A DNA stretch of 18,939 bases from Caldifarciminota bacterium (GTDB lineage Bacteria; Hydrothermota; Hydrothermia; B15-G9; WFZT01): the NCBI GenBank assembly GCA_026991055.1, contig JALXCE010000188.1, positions 1 to 18,939 of the forward strand, in the 5' to 3' direction. The notes under the pieces are model-generated. The model was given only the letters and a program-made list of their open reading frames with translations, did no database searches and had not been told where the DNA came from. Made by a program: the position numbers and the translations under genes. Below, in pieces: positions 5,099 to 12,929 of the stretch (position 1 is the first letter of the stretch; every line of letters starts with the position of its first letter).

Positions 5099-6463
5099 TC
5101 AAGAAATTATCTTCTTTGCCCTCTCTATCTGCTTCCTCACAAACTCGGGATTTGTGGAGCCGCAGGTCTTCTTGCGCTCAACTGATTTCCTGAAGTCAAA
5201 AATTTCAAAAACATCATCTTCAAAGGCCGGTGAAAATTTCTTAAATTCGTCAAGTGAGAGCTGTTTTAACTCTTTACCCTCAGCCTGGGCAGTATAAACC
5301 AACTCTCCGACGATTCCGTGTGCTTCCCTGAACGGGATACCTTTTGCCACGAGGTAGTCCACAAGGTCAGTTGCAAGCATAAAAGAATCCATCTTCCTGA
5401 GAATGTTCTCCTGAGCTGGATGGATACCGAGGAGGCATTTGTTGAATACCATGATAATCTCCTCGATTTCTGTGAATGCGCGAAAGAGGGGAAATTTGTC
5501 TTCCTGAAGGTCTTTATTGTAGGTCATGGGCAAACCTTTGAGTGTAACCATCAGGGATGTAAGGTAAGAGATGAATCTTGCGGTTTTGCCCCTGATAAGC
5601 TCGAAAAAGTCGGGATTTTTCTTCTGGGGCATCAGGCTGCTTGAGGTTGAGATATGGTCTTCAAGCTCCAAAAATCCAAATTCCCTTGACGAGTAAATGA
5701 TGAAATCCTCAGAGAATCTTGAGAGGTCTATTGCAATCATGGAGATGGCAAAGAGAGCATCAAGGATAAAACTTCTATCTGCAACCGAGTCCATGGAGTT
5801 TTCTGTTGGCTCGCGGAATCCCATTTCCTTTGCTAATTTTTCTCTGTCAATCGGAATGGTGGTTCCTGCCAGTGCACCGCTTCCGAGAGGTGATGATGTA
5901 AGCCCTTTAAGGGCCATGAGAAGCCTGTCCTTGTCCCTTTCAAGTGCCCAGAAGAGGGACATGATGTAGTGGGAAAATAAAACCGGCTGTGCCTGCTGAA
6001 GATGGGTGTAGCCGGGGATGATGATGTCAAAATTTTCCTCTGCAACTTTAATGACTGTTCTCTGTAGCTCTTTCAAAAGCTCTATGAGGCCGATGATTCT
6101 CCCACGCATCCAGAGCTTTTCATCGGTTACAACCTGCTCATTTCTACTCCGACCGGTGTGCAGCTTTTTACCCACGTCTCCGATTTCATCAATCAGCAAA
6201 GATTCAACTAAAGTGTGAACATCCTCGTATTTCCTTGCCTCTACACCAGCCTTTACCCTCTCGACGACCTCATCGAGTCCATTCAATATTTGAGAGAGCT
6301 CCTCATCGCTCAGTATGCCGGCCTCGTGCAAGGCCTTAGCGTAGGCTTTCGAGGCAATTATTTCGGAGTTGAAGAGGAAAAAATCCTCTGTGATCGAGGC
6401 ATTGAACTCCTCAAGGTAAGGGTCTTCTTTTCTATCCTTAAACCTTCTCTCCCAGAGTTTCAT
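5099..6463 (-). CDS. argH: Argininosuccinate lyase
   Basis: The 454-residue protein splits argininosuccinate into arginine and fumarate, the last step of arginine synthesis. It acts as a cytoplasmic homotetramer of the fumarase/aspartase superfamily. Conserved blocks are visible in order: HTGRSRNEQV (102-111), GYTHLQQAQP (151-160, with the catalytic-site His154), and SSSLMPQKKNP (274-284), the flexible signature loop carrying the catalytic serine. The N-terminal LWERRF and length are normal. The ATG overlaps the stop of the upstream epimerase gene by 4 bases, and GGAG lies 7 bases before it. argH is therefore translated with the epimerase, apart from argJD and with no argG beside it. Confidence 0.95.
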   Translation of the reverse strand: MKLWERRFKDRKEDPYLEEFNASITEDFFLFNSEIIASKAYAKALHEAGILSDEELSQILNGLDEVVERVKAGVEARKYEDVHTLVESLLIDEIGDVGKKLHTGRSRNEQVVTDEKLWMRGRIIGLIELLKELQRTVIKVAEENFDIIIPGYTHLQQAQPVLFSHYIMSLFWALERDKDRLLMALKGLTSSPLGSGALAGTTIPIDREKLAKEMGFREPTENSMDSVADRSFILDALFAISMIAIDLSRFSEDFIIYSSREFGFLELEDHISTSSSLMPQKKNPDFFELIRGKTARFISYLTSLMVTLKGLPMTYNKDLQEDKFPLFRAFTEIEEIIMVFNKCLLGIHPAQENILRKMDSFMLATDLVDYLVAKGIPFREAHGIVGELVYTAQAEGKELKQLSLDEFKKFSPAFEDDVFEIFDFRKSVERKKTCGSTNPEFVRKQIERAKKIIS

Positions 6464-7464
6464 GCTGTTACTCCAAGTCCAGGCAGCTTATTCAAGTAAA
6501 GTCTGCCCTTCTCAGTTTTTACCCCCTTGAATGGATCAGATTCAAGGAGAAGGTTACCATCAAGGTCTGCGTAGTCCACGAGTGGTGCGATCTGAGCAGC
6601 TGCAGAAATAGCAAGGGATGTCTCAACCATACACCCGAGCATGACTTTTAAGCCAAGTGCTCTTGCAGCGTGAATGATTCTTAGTGCTTCTGTGATTCCT
6701 CCACTTTTTGCGAGCTTTATATTCACACCATCCACAGCATCAGCGATCTTCTGAAAATCTTCCAACTTGTGGAAGCTCTCATCGGCAATCACCGGTATGG
6801 GCACATTTTCTTTAACATATCTGAGTCCTTGAATGTCCCAGCGTGGCACTGGCTGTTCGATAAACTCAATATTGCCAAAGCGCTCGAGGATTTGATTAAT
6901 TTTCCTCACTGCCTCTTTTGCGGTCCATCCCTCATTGGCATCGAGCCTCAAAGGTTTATCGGTTACCTCCCGTATGGCCTTTATAACTTCCATTTCGTTG
7001 CCGATGCCCACTTTGATTTTGTAAACTTCAAAATCACTGTGGAGCTCCACGTCCTTTTGCATTATCTCTATTTCGTCAATTCCGATGGTGTATGAAGTTC
7101 TGACCGGTGTGGGTGTAATTCCTAAAAATTTGTACGTTGGAGTACCGAGAGTTTTTCCGATAAGGTCGTAAATTGCCATATCTACTGCGGCTTTAATGGA
7201 GTTAAAATGCGGGGAAATTCTTTCCATCTCGTCGTGTATAGCGTTGATTTCAAAGGGGTCGTGATTCTCAAGTATGGGTCTTATCTTTTCATTTAAAAAA
7301 TCAATGTTTCCCTGAAGGGTTTCACCGTAAGTTGTGTAAGCTGCGGCCTCACCAAGTCCTTCGTCAATCTGAAGGATAATAACTTCCTTTTCGACTGTTG
7401 CACCTCGCGCTATCCTGAAAGGTTTGGCAGTCTTGATTTTTACGGTTTTAAATTGTATTTTCAT
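6460..7464 (-). CDS. Dipeptide epimerase (L-Ala-D/L-Glu epimerase type, enolase superfamily)
   Basis: The 334-residue protein belongs to the muconate-lactonizing-enzyme subgroup of the enolase superfamily. Catalytic residues are all visible: the KxK pair K149/K151 in VYKIKVG, metal ligands D175 (DANEGW), E203 (FIEQP) and D228 (IADES), and the opposite-face base K250 in NIKLAKSGG. D300 and D302 in YADLDGNLLL fit the DxD motif that holds the dipeptide amino group in Ala-Glu epimerases. It should invert the C-terminal residue of dipeptides, for example in recycling murein peptides; exact specificity varies widely in this family and is not determined here. It has no strong ribosome binding site and may be read from a leaderless transcript. 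It overlaps argH by 4 bases. Confidence 0.88.
   Translation of the reverse strand: MKIQFKTVKIKTAKPFRIARGATVEKEVIILQIDEGLGEAAAYTTYGETLQGNIDFLNEKIRPILENHDPFEINAIHDEMERISPHFNSIKAAVDMAIYDLIGKTLGTPTYKFLGITPTPVRTSYTIGIDEIEIMQKDVELHSDFEVYKIKVGIGNEMEVIKAIREVTDKPLRLDANEGWTAKEAVRKINQILERFGNIEFIEQPVPRWDIQGLRYVKENVPIPVIADESFHKLEDFQKIADAVDGVNIKLAKSGGITEALRIIHAARALGLKVMLGCMVETSLAISAAAQIAPLVDYADLDGNLLLESDPFKGVKTEKGRLYLNKLPGLGVTA
7433..7461 (+). promoter_or_regulatory. Candidate promoter of the dcd-recA operon
   Basis: TTGATT (7433-7438) and TATTTT (7456-7461) are spaced by 17 bases and lie inside the 5' end of the divergent epimerase gene. Transcription would start near 7468, giving a leader of about 45 bases with AAGGAGG before the dcd ATG. 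The two divergent promoters would overlap or interfere. Confidence 0.35.
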
Positions 7465-7471
7465 GGCTTAA

Positions 7472-7500
7472 AATTTAACACGCCCGATAAAAAATAACAA
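7472..7500 (-). promoter_or_regulatory. Candidate promoter of epimerase-argH, leaderless layout
   Basis: On minus, TTGTTA (7495-7500) is followed after 17 bases by TAAATT (7472-7477). Only 7 bases separate the -10 box from the ATG at 7464, so RNA would begin at or next to the start codon. This fits the lack of a ribosome binding site before the epimerase. The match is moderate. Confidence 0.4.
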
Positions 7501-7513
7501 TAAGGAGGACGAA

Positions 7514-8068
7514 ATGGGACTCAAGTCCGACAGATGGATAAAGGAGATGGTTAAAAAGCATCGTATGATTGAGCCTTTTGAGCTGAATCTGGTGAGAGAT
7601 GGTGTAATTTCATACGGAATTTCATCCTATGGATATGACATCCGGGTTGCCGATGAATTCCTGATCTTCACGGATGTGTATTCCACGATAGTTGACCCCA
7701 AAAATTTTGATGACAGGTCGTTTGTTAAGGTCAAAGGGAAAGAGTGCATAATTCCACCAAATTCCTTTTGCCTTGCGAGGACAGTGGAGTATTTCAGGAT
7801 TCCTAGAGGTGTGATGGGAATTTGCCTCGGGAAATCCACGTACGCGAGGTGTGGAATTGTTGTCAACATAACTCCGCTTGAGCCGGAGTGGGAAGGTCAT
7901 TTAACTATTGAGATAAGCAATACAACCCCTCTTCCGGCAAAAATTTATGCCAATGAGGGGATTGCACAGGTAATATTCCTTGAAGCTGATGAGCAGTGTG
8001 AGGTTTCATATCGTGACAGAAAAGGAAAGTATCAGGGACAGAGAGGGGTTACCCCACCAAAAATTTAA
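7514..8068 (+). CDS. dcd: dCTP deaminase (possibly bifunctional with dUTPase)
   Basis: The 184-residue protein is of the Dcd/dUTPase trimeric fold and deaminates dCTP to dUTP, feeding dTMP synthesis. The signature region GKSTYARCGIVVNITPLEPE continues to IEISN and contains Glu133, the position of the catalytic glutamate in Dcd. The N-terminal YDIRV and the C-terminal GKYQGQRGVTPPKI match the family, whose tail closes over the nucleotide. Some Dcd proteins also hydrolyse dUTP to dUMP; sequence alone does not separate them safely. AAGGAGG lies a few bases before the ATG. recA follows after 14 bases, so they probably share a transcript. Confidence 0.92.
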   Translation: MGLKSDRWIKEMVKKHRMIEPFELNLVRDGVISYGISSYGYDIRVADEFLIFTDVYSTIVDPKNFDDRSFVKVKGKECIIPPNSFCLARTVEYFRIPRGVMGICLGKSTYARCGIVVNITPLEPEWEGHLTIEISNTTPLPAKIYANEGIAQVIFLEADEQCEVSYRDRKGKYQGQRGVTPPKI

Positions 8069-8082
8069 AGAGGTGAGATTGA

Positions 8083-9099
8083 ATGGCAACAGATAAGGAA
8101 AAAGCCCTTGAAATGACAATCAAGCAGATAGAGAAGCAGTTTGGCAAGGGAGCCATAATGAAACTGGGAGAGGAGGTCAAGATAGATGTTCCCGTAATTC
8201 CAACTGGCTCCATTGCCCTTGATGCTGCTCTGGGAGTGGGTGGCTATCCGAGGGGCAGGATTATCGAGATTTACGGTCCTGAGGCCTCTGGTAAAACCAC
8301 ACTGGCATTGCATGCCATTGCCGAAGTTCAAAAGGAAGGAGGAATTGCAGCTTTTATCGATGCAGAGCATGCGCTCGACCCGAGATATGCTAAAAACCTC
8401 GGAGTAAAGCTTGAAGACCTCTATATTTCGCAGCCCGATACAGGTGAGCAGGCACTCGATATTGCAGAGACTCTGGTGAGGAGTGGGGCAATTGACCTCA
8501 TCGTGGTGGACTCAGTGGCAGCCCTCGTGCCGAGGGCAGAAATTGAGGGTGAAATGAGCGATTCTCAGGTGGGGCTACAGGCAAGACTTATGGCAAAGGC
8601 CATGAGAAAGCTCTCCGGTGTGCTCAACAAATCACGTACCTCGGCTATCTTTATCAATCAGCTGAGGCTGAAAATTGGTGTGATGTGGGGAAATCCGGAG
8701 ACAACCCCCGGTGGCCTTGCCCTCAAATACCATGCTTCTGTGAGACTCGAAATCAGAAGAATCGCGTCCATTAAAGTTGGTGACCAGACTGTCGGAAATA
8801 GGGTGAGGGTTAAGGTTGTGAAAAATAAGCTTGCTCCTCCGTTCCGTGAGGCCGAATTTGACATCATGTTTGGTAAAGGCATTTCCCGCGCTGGTGAAAT
8901 CCTTGACCTTGGTGTGGAACTTGGAATTATCAGAAAGGCAGGGACATGGTACTCTTATGCCGATAAGCAGTTAGGTCAGGGCCGTGAGAACGTAAAAATC
9001 TTTCTCGAGCGGAATCCTGAGATAGCAGCGGAGATCGAGCGTAAAATCCGCGAAGAGCTCAACCTCCTGCCCAAAGAGGAAAAGAAAGAAGAGGAATAG
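8083..9099 (+). CDS. recA: Recombinase RecA
   Basis: The 338-residue protein is a full-length RecA: the ATP-dependent DNA strand-exchange filament protein of homologous repair and SOS signalling. Walker A is GPEASGKT (65-72), followed by FIDAEHALDP, LIVVDSVAALVPRAE (Walker B) and the DNA-binding loop 2 region INQLRLKIGVMWGNPETTPGG. That loop reads QLRLK and MWG where many RecA proteins have QIRMK and MFG, a lineage marker rather than a defect. The C-terminal tail is rich in Glu and Lys, ending EEKKEEE. A GAGGTGAG ribosome binding site lies close to the ATG. No LexA box was recognised in the 14-base gap to dcd. Confidence 0.98.
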   Translation: MATDKEKALEMTIKQIEKQFGKGAIMKLGEEVKIDVPVIPTGSIALDAALGVGGYPRGRIIEIYGPEASGKTTLALHAIAEVQKEGGIAAFIDAEHALDPRYAKNLGVKLEDLYISQPDTGEQALDIAETLVRSGAIDLIVVDSVAALVPRAEIEGEMSDSQVGLQARLMAKAMRKLSGVLNKSRTSAIFINQLRLKIGVMWGNPETTPGGLALKYHASVRLEIRRIASIKVGDQTVGNRVRVKVVKNKLAPPFREAEFDIMFGKGISRAGEILDLGVELGIIRKAGTWYSYADKQLGQGRENVKIFLERNPEIAAEIERKIREELNLLPKEEKKEEE

Positions 9100-9166
9100 G
9101 GACAGTTAGAAGGCTGATTTAGACCCAAAAGAGTTGTGTAATCACGTCGCGGCAGTGTAAGCAACA

Positions 9167-9877
9167 ATGGCAAAAGTCGCTCTTTTACCACTTAAAACAC
9201 ACCCGCGTTTCCCCGAAGAAAACAGGAGACGACTTGAGAATAAGATAAGGGAGATTGAGAGGGAGCGGGCAGACCTGATCCTTTTACCAGAGTGCACTTT
9301 AACCGGCTACGTTTATGAATTAGAGGACCTTAAAAAATTTGGAGAGCCCTTAACCGGCTCCACGTTTTCTTTTATGTCCCGGATGGCAAAACGTTTAGCG
9401 GCATACATCTGCTTTGGAATTGTAGAAAGGAGTGGTGAAAAATTTTACGACACAGGGATTCTGATTGATAGAAACGGTGAAATAGTGCTTGTGCAGAGGA
9501 AGCTTAGCGAAAAACCACCGTACTCAAAAGGTCAGGAAATAGTGGTAAAGGAAACGGAGCTTGGTAAAATTTCCTGTTTGATCTGTGGAGACTTATTCTA
9601 TCCCGAGGCAGTTGGACAGATACCTGATGACTTAGATTTACTGCTGGTTCCGATGGCCCGTGCCTTTGCCGGAAAATCACCGGATGTAGAGCAATGGGAA
9701 TCGAAAGAGAAAAACATTTACATAGAAGCTGTCAAAGGAATGCGGGCTTTGCTTGTCAATGCCCTTGAATATGATGTTGACGAGCCGTCCTTTGGAGGGG
9801 CTTTGGTAGTTGAGAGGGGAAAGCTTCTTGCAGAATCACCACATGGAAGCGACAGAATCTTGATTCTGGAGAAATAA
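9167..9877 (+). CDS. Carbon-nitrogen hydrolase (nitrilase superfamily amidohydrolase)
   Basis: The 236-residue protein has the complete nitrilase-superfamily catalytic triad: Glu42 in LLPECTLTGY, Lys112 in VQRKLSEKP, and the nucleophile Cys140 in CLICGDLFYPE. Such enzymes hydrolyse amides, ureas or nitriles of small nitrogen compounds (omega-amidase, N-carbamoyl or aliphatic amidase types); the substrate cannot be named from sequence. At 236 residues it is short for the superfamily. It has no clear ribosome binding site and starts 67 bases after recA. The azlC gene begins immediately after its stop with no gap, so amide hydrolysis may be linked with amino-acid export; this is inference. Confidence 0.82.
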   Translation: MAKVALLPLKTHPRFPEENRRRLENKIREIERERADLILLPECTLTGYVYELEDLKKFGEPLTGSTFSFMSRMAKRLAAYICFGIVERSGEKFYDTGILIDRNGEIVLVQRKLSEKPPYSKGQEIVVKETELGKISCLICGDLFYPEAVGQIPDDLDLLLVPMARAFAGKSPDVEQWESKEKNIYIEAVKGMRALLVNALEYDVDEPSFGGALVVERGKLLAESPHGSDRILILEK

Positions 9878-10552
9878 GTGAGCGGAATTGATGAATTTAT
9901 CTCGGGAGTAAAGAAAGGTTTACCCGTAGCTGTTGGGTATCTTCCCATTGCAATTGCCTTTGGAGCAGTTGCGACCGGGTCTCATCTTTCACCCCACGAA
10001 GCGGTTTTAATGTCCGCTTTTGTTTTCGCTGGAGCAAGCCAGTTTATGGCAGCGAGTATGATTCTTGCGGGAGCCGATGCCCTTCAGATAATAATTGCAA
10101 CCTTTTTCATAAATCTCAGGCATCTGGTGATGAGTATGGCTGTTCATCATAGAATGAAAAAGGCATCAACCCTCTGGAGAGCAATAGTGTCATTTGGCAT
10201 TACAGATGAAACATTTGCCCTGCTCACCATGGGTAACGACGTGGAGCCAACCCCTCTTTATGCTATTGGTCTTATGGGTATTGCCTATGCTGGATGGGTG
10301 ATTGGAACGGCTATCGGCAGCTTTGGGGCTCAAATCATCCCCTCATCAGTGGGTGCGTCAATGACAGTGGGCCTATACGCTATGTTTATAGGACTTCTTG
10401 TGCCACATGCACGTAAATCCTGGCAGGTGACGTTGATTGCTGTGGTCAGTATGGTTCTGAACACTGTCTTTTCCTCATTTATGAGCATGGGATGGTCTAT
10501 TGTTCTATCAACTATTTTGGGAGCAACTGTGGGGGTAATTCTGGCAAAATGA
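9878..10552 (+). CDS. azlC: AzlC family branched-chain amino-acid exporter, large subunit
   Basis: The 224-residue membrane protein begins with a GTG directly after the amidohydrolase stop, with GGAG 8 bases upstream. Family blocks are visible: VAVGYLPIAIAFGAVATG (about 18-34), SAFVFAGASQFMAASMI (about 46-62) and FINLRHLVMSMAVH (about 77-90), followed by SFGITDETFAL. Several hydrophobic segments span the chain. AzlC with AzlD (BrnF/BrnE in Corynebacterium) exports branched-chain amino acids; homologues may export other neutral amino acids. It overlaps azlD by 4 bases, the normal arrangement for this two-subunit carrier. Confidence 0.9.
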   Translation: MSGIDEFISGVKKGLPVAVGYLPIAIAFGAVATGSHLSPHEAVLMSAFVFAGASQFMAASMILAGADALQIIIATFFINLRHLVMSMAVHHRMKKASTLWRAIVSFGITDETFALLTMGNDVEPTPLYAIGLMGIAYAGWVIGTAIGSFGAQIIPSSVGASMTVGLYAMFIGLLVPHARKSWQVTLIAVVSMVLNTVFSSFMSMGWSIVLSTILGATVGVILAK

Positions 10553-10851
10553 GTACGACCACGCTAATCATAATTCTTGGAATGATGCTTGTGACCTATA
10601 TCCCGAGAATGCTCCCGGGACTCCTCTACGACCGATATGAGCTACCAGAAATTTTAAAGAAGTGGCTTGAATACATCCCCTATGCTGCCCTTGGAGCCCT
10701 GATATTTCCGGGAATTATTCGAGGGGAGAGACCCCTCCCCGGGCTCTTTGGAGGGCTCGCAGCATTAGTTGCAGCTCTTTTTGACCTTCATCTGGTAATC
10801 GTGATGACCATTGCCATCCTCGTAGCCTTCCTGACTGGTATGGTGCTCTGA
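10549..10851 (+). CDS. azlD: AzlD family branched-chain amino-acid exporter, small subunit
   Basis: The 100-residue protein is the small partner of AzlC. The ATG at 10549 overlaps the azlC stop (ATGA) and gives the typical AzlD opening, with a first membrane segment (about 5-22) and then TYIPRMLPGLLYDRYELP. Next come KWLEYIPYAALGALIFPGII and two hydrophobic segments after residue 60. An upstream in-frame start at 10492 would add 19 residues from within azlC and is unlikely. Last gene of the dcd-to-azlD run. Confidence 0.88.
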   Translation: MSTTTLIIILGMMLVTYIPRMLPGLLYDRYELPEILKKWLEYIPYAALGALIFPGIIRGERPLPGLFGGLAALVAALFDLHLVIVMTIAILVAFLTGMVL

Positions 10852-10893
10852 AGGGGAAACCAATATTTGAAACATATTACCTCTGATGATTAA

Positions 10894-10932
10894 AAAGGGG
10901 GCTCCACGCACGAAGTGCGTGGAGCCCCCTTT
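10894..10932. terminator. Bidirectional terminator hairpin between convergent azlD and pepA
   Basis: An 18-bp perfect stem (arms beginning AAAGGGGGCTCCACGCAC) encloses a GAA triloop at 10912-10914. Read on minus, downstream of pepA, it is followed by TTTTT counting the stem end; read on plus, downstream of azlD, it is followed by TTT. Its position between converging genes fits termination in both directions. It resembles the hairpin at 1770-1798 in its ends and loop. Confidence 0.75.
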
Positions 10933-10956
10933 CAATTAAACTCGGTCAAATCTACA

Positions 10957-12471
10957 TTAAGCTTCTATTTCCTCAAGTGCTTTTAAAATCAGTCTTATGC
11001 CGTAGCCGGTGGCTCCTGGTGGTAAGACCGGGTTCTCAGGGTAACCTCTGTCTCTCCATGTGGGACCTGCAATGTCAATGTGAGCCCATCTGTCAGTATC
11101 AACAAACTCTTTCAGGAAGAGCGCAGCTGTGATGGCTCCTGCCCATCTTCCTCCACTATTTTTGAGGTCGGCAAAATCACTCTTCAAAAGCTCTCTATAG
11201 TTTTTGTAAAGGGGCAGTTGCCAGATAGGCTCACCCGTGTATTTTGAAGCTTTTTCTATTTTTTCTTTGAGCTCCTCATCATCAGTAAATAGACCTGCTA
11301 TCTCAAGTCCAAGGGCCACAATGCATGCACCGGTTAAAGTGGCAAAATCCACAATCATCTCAGGTTCCAACTTCATGCTGGCATAGGATAGAAGGTCGGC
11401 CAGAACAAGACGACCTTCTGCGTCTGTGCTGATAATCTCTATCGTTTTCCCATTCATGGCCTTAACCACATCACCGGGCCGATAGGCATTGCCATCAGGC
11501 ATGTTGTAAGTTGCTCCCACAAGTCCCACAATTCGCGTGGGCAGATTCAGCTCTGCCGCTGCCTTTATAGTTCCGAGAACCACGGCTGCACCGGCCATGT
11601 CGAATTTCATCTTCCACATGTCCTGAGACGGTTTTAAAGAGATGCCACCAGTATCAAAAGTTATTCCTTTGCCTGCAAGCACAACGGGCTTCTTATTTTT
11701 TGCCCCTTCATACTCGATTACGATAAATCTCGGAGGAATAGCTGAGCCCTGAGCAACGGCAAGAAATGCCCCCATCCCAAATTTTTCCATGTCCTTTTCG
11801 TCGTAAACGGTAGTTTTGACCTTCTTGTACTCTTTATCGAGCTTTTCTGCCACTTCTGCAAGGTAAAGGGGAGATGCAACATTGGGGGGCAGATTAACGA
11901 GGTCTCTTGCCAGATAGACTCCTTTTGCCACTCCGATGGCCTTTTTTACAGCACTTTCCAGAACCTCGATGTTTGATTTGTTGAATTCCACAATAAATAC
12001 CGTCTCAGGCTCCTTCTTTTCTTCGCTTTCCTTTTTCTCAGCTTTGTAGCTATAGGCTCCGAGTAGTGTTCCTTCTGCTGTCGCGTAAGCTGCATCCTTG
12101 AAGTCCAGCCCACCAGCACCTCCACCGTGAACAATAGTCGCAAAGGTCCTGACTCCGAGTTTCTTAGCCTCCTGTGCAGCCTTTGCCGCAACCTCCCTCA
12201 CGGTATTTATGTCAAACTCCTCTTTTTTGCCAAGACCTATGAGAAGCACGCGAGGGGCCTTTATTCGACCAAAGGTGTAGAGCAGGGTCGTGGAAAGTTT
12301 CTTACCCTTAAAATCACCTGATTCGATCACACGGGTTATAAGTCCACCTATGGCCTTATCCACGGCTCCTGTTGCTCCACCGGGGGTTTTAACCCCTTCA
12401 AATAGATTCACCACGATGAGGTCCGCTTCGACCTCCTGAATTGCTCCTTCTAAGACCTTCAAATCAATCAT
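10957..12471 (-). CDS. pepA: Leucyl aminopeptidase (M17 family)
   Basis: The 504-residue protein is a cytosolic two-metal aminopeptidase that removes N-terminal residues from peptides, normally as a hexamer. Residues 1 to about 160 are the variable N-terminal domain, ending in a charged linker (KKESEEKKEPE). The catalytic domain has K268 and D273 in GKGITFDTGG, D291 in KFDMAGA, and D350, E352 and R354 in the M17 signature STDAEGRLVLAD. In most M17 enzymes the signature begins with Asn; Ser here is a mild variation. GGAGG precedes the ATG, which overlaps the YacP gene by 4 bases. PepA in some bacteria also binds DNA and regulates transcription; nothing here shows that. Confidence 0.93.
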   Translation of the reverse strand: MIDLKVLEGAIQEVEADLIVVNLFEGVKTPGGATGAVDKAIGGLITRVIESGDFKGKKLSTTLLYTFGRIKAPRVLLIGLGKKEEFDINTVREVAAKAAQEAKKLGVRTFATIVHGGGAGGLDFKDAAYATAEGTLLGAYSYKAEKKESEEKKEPETVFIVEFNKSNIEVLESAVKKAIGVAKGVYLARDLVNLPPNVASPLYLAEVAEKLDKEYKKVKTTVYDEKDMEKFGMGAFLAVAQGSAIPPRFIVIEYEGAKNKKPVVLAGKGITFDTGGISLKPSQDMWKMKFDMAGAAVVLGTIKAAAELNLPTRIVGLVGATYNMPDGNAYRPGDVVKAMNGKTIEIISTDAEGRLVLADLLSYASMKLEPEMIVDFATLTGACIVALGLEIAGLFTDDEELKEKIEKASKYTGEPIWQLPLYKNYRELLKSDFADLKNSGGRWAGAITAALFLKEFVDTDRWAHIDIAGPTWRDRGYPENPVLPPGATGYGIRLILKALEEIEA

Positions 12472-12929
12472 TTTTTACCTCCTTTTTTAAGCCAGAGCTC
12501 AAGGAGCTCCTCGTTAATTCTTTTCTTTATGACCTCCGGGATAGATTCCTTGTCATTTGTAGGCTTTCTTTTATGCTTTGGACCACCCATAAATTCATCC
12601 GGTGGCATAACCCGGGCCCCCAGATACCTGACGTAACCGATGATACTTTTGTCGTTGGTTACGACAAAAATCTTAGAGCGGTCCTTTTCTTTTTCCACAG
12701 CCCTTTTAATGTAATCATCAGCACTTTCACCCCTTGTAAATCTCACATAGTTTGTCGCTGAAAGTGCTGATGGAATCCCTTCTTTCCCGTCAAAAACAAT
12801 GATAACCGTGTCAGGCACATAAACCTTTGAAAATTGAATCAAATACTCACGGGCCTTTTCAAGCTCAAGGTCCCTAAGGAATGTGGAAAAGATAACATTG
12901 TAGCCGTCAACGTAAAACTTTTTTGGCAT
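12468..12929 (-). CDS. YacP-like NYN-domain ribonuclease
   Basis: I place the start at the ATG at 12929 (153 residues, MPKKFYVDGYNVIF), which has GAGG 9 bases upstream. A longer frame to 12974 would add 15 poorly conserved residues inside the upstream gene. The protein is of the YacP/Rae1 group in the PIN-like NYN superfamily. Conserved acidic and polar positions are visible: D8 and N11 (VDGYNVI), D47 (VFDGKEG), D71/D72 (RGESADDYI) and D93 (VTNDKSI). Bacillus Rae1 cuts mRNA in the ribosome A site; the same activity is inferred, not shown. The lysine-rich C-terminus could help ribosome binding. It overlaps the glycosyltransferase end by 23 bases and pepA by 4. Confidence 0.8.
   Translation of the reverse strand: MPKKFYVDGYNVIFSTFLRDLELEKAREYLIQFSKVYVPDTVIIVFDGKEGIPSALSATNYVRFTRGESADDYIKRAVEKEKDRSKIFVVTNDKSIIGYVRYLGARVMPPDEFMGGPKHKRKPTNDKESIPEVIKKRINEELLELWLKKGGKK

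Noticed and set aside
4835..5193. Overlapping open frames on both strands in the argJ-argH spacer
   Set aside because: They are created by the symmetric, stop-free GC-rich hairpins and partly overlap argH; no start signal supports them.
9130..9166. Possible third leaderless promoter before the amidohydrolase gene (TTGTGT-16-TGTAAG)
   Set aside because: The -10 match is poor and the spacing not ideal; the gene may simply be read through from recA.
10492..10548. Longer AzlD starting within azlC
   Set aside because: The ATGA overlap at 10549 gives the usual AzlD size and N-terminus; the upstream part is azlC read out of frame.
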